A DNA stretch of 8,002 nucleotides, from positions 1 through 8,002 of the forward strand of contig CANFYD010000151.1 of NCBI GenBank assembly GCA_947450745.1. The letters are read 5' to 3'. A program made the translations under genes and the position numbers. The DNA is from Burkholderiales bacterium (lineage in GTDB: Bacteria; Pseudomonadota; Gammaproteobacteria; Burkholderiales; Burkholderiaceae_C). This document shows, piece after piece, positions 6,445 to 8,002 of this stretch. The notes under the pieces were generated by a model, which worked only from the letters and a program-made list of their open reading frames with translations, did not search any database and was not told the DNA's origin. Numbering within the stretch: position 1 is the first letter of the stretch; each line of letters opens with the position of its first letter.

Positions 6445-7463
6445 GGCTGGCCTTTGGGGTCGTGTTGCTGCGCCGCGTTGCTGCGCCACACACCGCCCGC
6501 CACCGCCAGCACGATCAGCGCTTGCAGTACATCGGCGGCCTCGCGCGGCAAGCCAAGCTTGCGTTCCAGCCCGAAGGCGCTGGTCTTGATGGCGGCCAGC
6601 AGCAGCGCGGCCGGCAACACCCAGGCCGGCCGGCTGGCCACCAGCAGCACGGCGGCAATGCCGCTCCAGGCATAGAGCGGCGCGGTCAACATATCGTCCA
6701 CATAGCGGTAATGCAGGTCGAACACCGCCAGCGCACCGGCCAAGCCGGCAATCGCACCGCTGACCGCCATGCTGCCCAGCGTCAGCCGCGCGGGCGACAT
6801 GCCGCTGAAGCGCACGAACTCGGCACTGTGGCCGAGCAGGGCGCTGCGGTAACCGGCCCGCGTGCGGGTCAGGCCAACATGCACCAGCAGCGCCAACCCC
6901 AGCACCAGCGGCACCATCAAGTTCATGTCGGTGCCGGGCAGCGCGGGCCACCACAGTTCGCGCTCCAGCCGCATCGTTTGGGCCAGGCCGGAATCCTGGT
7001 CGCGCAGCGGCCCGTTGACCAGCCAACTGCAAAGGCTGCGCGCCGGGTAATTGAGCAGCAGCGAGGCGATCAGCACCGGCACGCCGCAGCCGGTGAACAG
7101 CCACGCCGCGAGGCTGGCCCAGGCGGCACCGGCCAGCATGGCGGCGGCCAAGGCGGTCAGCGTCACCAGCAGCGGCGGGCCTGGCAGATGCAGGCCGACC
7201 AGCGCGGCCGTCAAGGCGCCGATCACCATCTGACCCTCGCCGCCGAGGTTGTAGCAACCGGCCCGCAGTGCCACCAGCACCGCCAGCGCCAGCGCGCCGA
7301 TCATGGCGGTCTGCCGCAGCGTGGCAAACAGGTGGGTGCCGCCCCGGCCCCCGAAAGCGCCGTCCAGCAGGGCCCAGAGGACCGCTTGCGCAACCGGGAA
7401 CCAAGCCAGCATCGAGGCTGCAATGCTGAGCAACAGCAGTTTGATGAGCAGGCTGCGCGTCAT
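6441..7463 (-). CDS. Nucleoside ABC transporter permease, first subunit (YufP/NupP-like)
   Basis: Inner-membrane permease of 340 residues, BPD_transp_2 family, pairing with the downstream permease to form the channel. It begins with a membrane segment (LLIKLLLLSIAASMLAW, 5-21), a longer first loop, then the diagnostic GCYNLGGEGQMVIGAL (69-84), a VPVLIASLLLNY block, the coupling loop around GHSAEFVRFSGMSPARL, and SGAIAGLAGALAVFDLHYRY. This order matches the longer first permease of BMP-type nucleoside importers (B. subtilis NupP/YufP). Start chosen at the ATG that overlaps the ATPase stop as ATGA; an upstream in-frame codon would add a 16-residue Arg/Gly-rich tail that only reflects the overlapping Ala codons. 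GAGAAAG lies about 7 bases before this ATG. The tail (SNAAQQHDPKGQP) is polar and cytoplasmic or periplasmic. Confidence 0.95.
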   Translation of the reverse strand: MTRSLLIKLLLLSIAASMLAWFPVAQAVLWALLDGAFGGRGGTHLFATLRQTAMIGALALAVLVALRAGCYNLGGEGQMVIGALTAALVGLHLPGPPLLVTLTALAAAMLAGAAWASLAAWLFTGCGVPVLIASLLLNYPARSLCSWLVNGPLRDQDSGLAQTMRLERELWWPALPGTDMNLMVPLVLGLALLVHVGLTRTRAGYRSALLGHSAEFVRFSGMSPARLTLGSMAVSGAIAGLAGALAVFDLHYRYVDDMLTAPLYAWSGIAAVLLVASRPAWVLPAALLLAAIKTSAFGLERKLGLPREAADVLQALIVLAVAGGVWRSNAAQQHDPKGQP

Positions 7464-8002
7464 GCCGCTGCTTTCTCTGCTGCGGCCGCCGCCGCGCCGC
7501 CGCCCATCCACAGCGCCAGTTGGGCCTCATCGATGGCGTCGCAGGTCATGCCGCCGCTGATGCGGCCGGCGTTGATCACCAGCAGGCGGTCACAGAGCTG
7601 GCGTATCTCATCCAGATCACTGGACAGCACCAGCACCGCACAGCCCGCTGCCGCTTGCTCGCGCAGCCGGGCATGAATCGCCTGCAACGCGCCGATGTCC
7701 ACGCCCCAAGTGGGGTTCTCGACCACCAGCACACGAGCCCTTCGCTCCAGCGCGCGCGCCAGCATCAGCTTTTGCTGGTTGCCGCCGGAGAGCCGGCCCA
7801 CCGCTTGATCAACCACGCCAGGGCCGCGCGGCCGCACATCGTGGCGCTCCAGCAGGTCTTGCGCATAAGCCCGCACGGCGGCCAGGCGCAGCCAACCGTG
7901 CCGGGCGAAGCGGGCTTGTGCGTCCAGCCCGGCCAGGGCGTTGGCCCACACCGAGGCCGTGCCGGCCAAGCCCAGTTGCGCGCGGTCCTCGGGCACGACG
8001 GC
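7460..8002 (-). CDS. Nucleoside ABC transporter ATP-binding protein, C-terminal fragment (partial)
   Basis: The last 180 residues of a duplicated ATPase; the 5' part lies beyond the right edge. The fragment covers most of the second nucleotide-binding domain: VPEDR (3-7), typical of RbsA/NupO-type proteins, the ABC signature LSGGNQQK (71-78), the Walker B region VLVVENPTWGVDIGA (91-105), and LVLSSDLDEI (124-133) where other ABC ATPases have the switch histidine. Walker A is outside the window. The second domain looks catalytically degenerate: in the usual Asp-Glu pair of Walker B the residues are Glu-Asn, and the switch histidine is replaced by Ser. As I recall, a degenerate second site is common in the YufO/NupO family, so this need not mean a dead transporter. 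The protein ends in an Ala-rich tail, and its stop overlaps the permease start as ATGA. It powers the two permeases encoded downstream. Confidence 0.94.
   Translation of the reverse strand, partial: AVVPEDRAQLGLAGTASVWANALAGLDAQARFARHGWLRLAAVRAYAQDLLERHDVRPRGPGVVDQAVGRLSGGNQQKLMLARALERRARVLVVENPTWGVDIGALQAIHARLREQAAAGCAVLVLSSDLDEIRQLCDRLLVINAGRISGGMTCDAIDEAQLALWMGGGAAAAAAEKAAA

Noticed and set aside
6445..7530. Upstream extension of the second permease frame to give a 676-residue protein
   Set aside because: The extension is an Ala/Arg/Gly-rich shadow of the first permease; the ATGA overlap and family N-terminus support the start at 6444.
6462..7676. Long plus-strand open frame (404 codons) opposite the first permease and ATPase
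   Set aside because: It is Gln/Arg/His-rich with no recognisable domain and is fully antisense to two clear genes; long antisense frames are common in GC-rich DNA.
1..8002. tRNA, rRNA, insertion sequence, integrase, CRISPR array or prophage genes
   Set aside because: No RNA gene, transposase, spaced direct repeats or attachment-like repeats were seen; both operons look chromosomal and compositionally uniform.

Overview
The window is a GC-rich stretch (roughly two-thirds G+C by eye) in which every gene I can support lies on the minus strand, so transcription runs from high to low coordinates. Gene style and protein families (class II purine nucleoside phosphorylase, BMP-type nucleoside ABC transporter, TonB receptor paired with a YfiR protein) suggest a Gram-negative proteobacterium, most likely a betaproteobacterium of the order Burkholderiales. 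That placement is an inference from composition and family resemblance.

Region 1 (8002 down to 3794) is the downstream part of a nucleoside uptake and salvage operon. It holds the C-terminal end of an ABC ATPase, two inner-membrane permeases, a purine nucleoside phosphorylase and a short-chain dehydrogenase. The ATPase-permease and permease-permease junctions are both ATGA overlaps of 4 bases, followed by gaps of 34 and 13 bases. The transporter should import nucleosides, the phosphorylase should split purine nucleosides into base and ribose 1-phosphate, and the dehydrogenase does an unidentified redox step. The substrate-binding lipoprotein expected for this transporter is not in the window; it may lie beyond 8002.

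Region 2 (3793 to 3568) is the only sizeable intergenic gap. It has no gene, but it contains several inverted repeats, including two interleaved stems, and is the likely control region for the next operon.

Region 3 (3567 down to 1) is a three-gene envelope-signalling operon with overlapping genes: a TonB-dependent outer-membrane receptor, a periplasmic YfiR/DUF4154 protein, and a membrane histidine kinase cut by the window edge. The kinase's sensory half (TM, CHASE8-like periplasmic domain, TM, HAMP) closely resembles YfiN/DgcN, the diguanylate cyclase that YfiR represses in Pseudomonas and E. coli. Here the output is a HisKA phosphotransfer domain where YfiN has GGDEF. The operon therefore looks like a YfiBNR-type circuit rewired to a phosphorelay, with a TonB receptor as the outer-membrane component. 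This is the most interesting content of the window.
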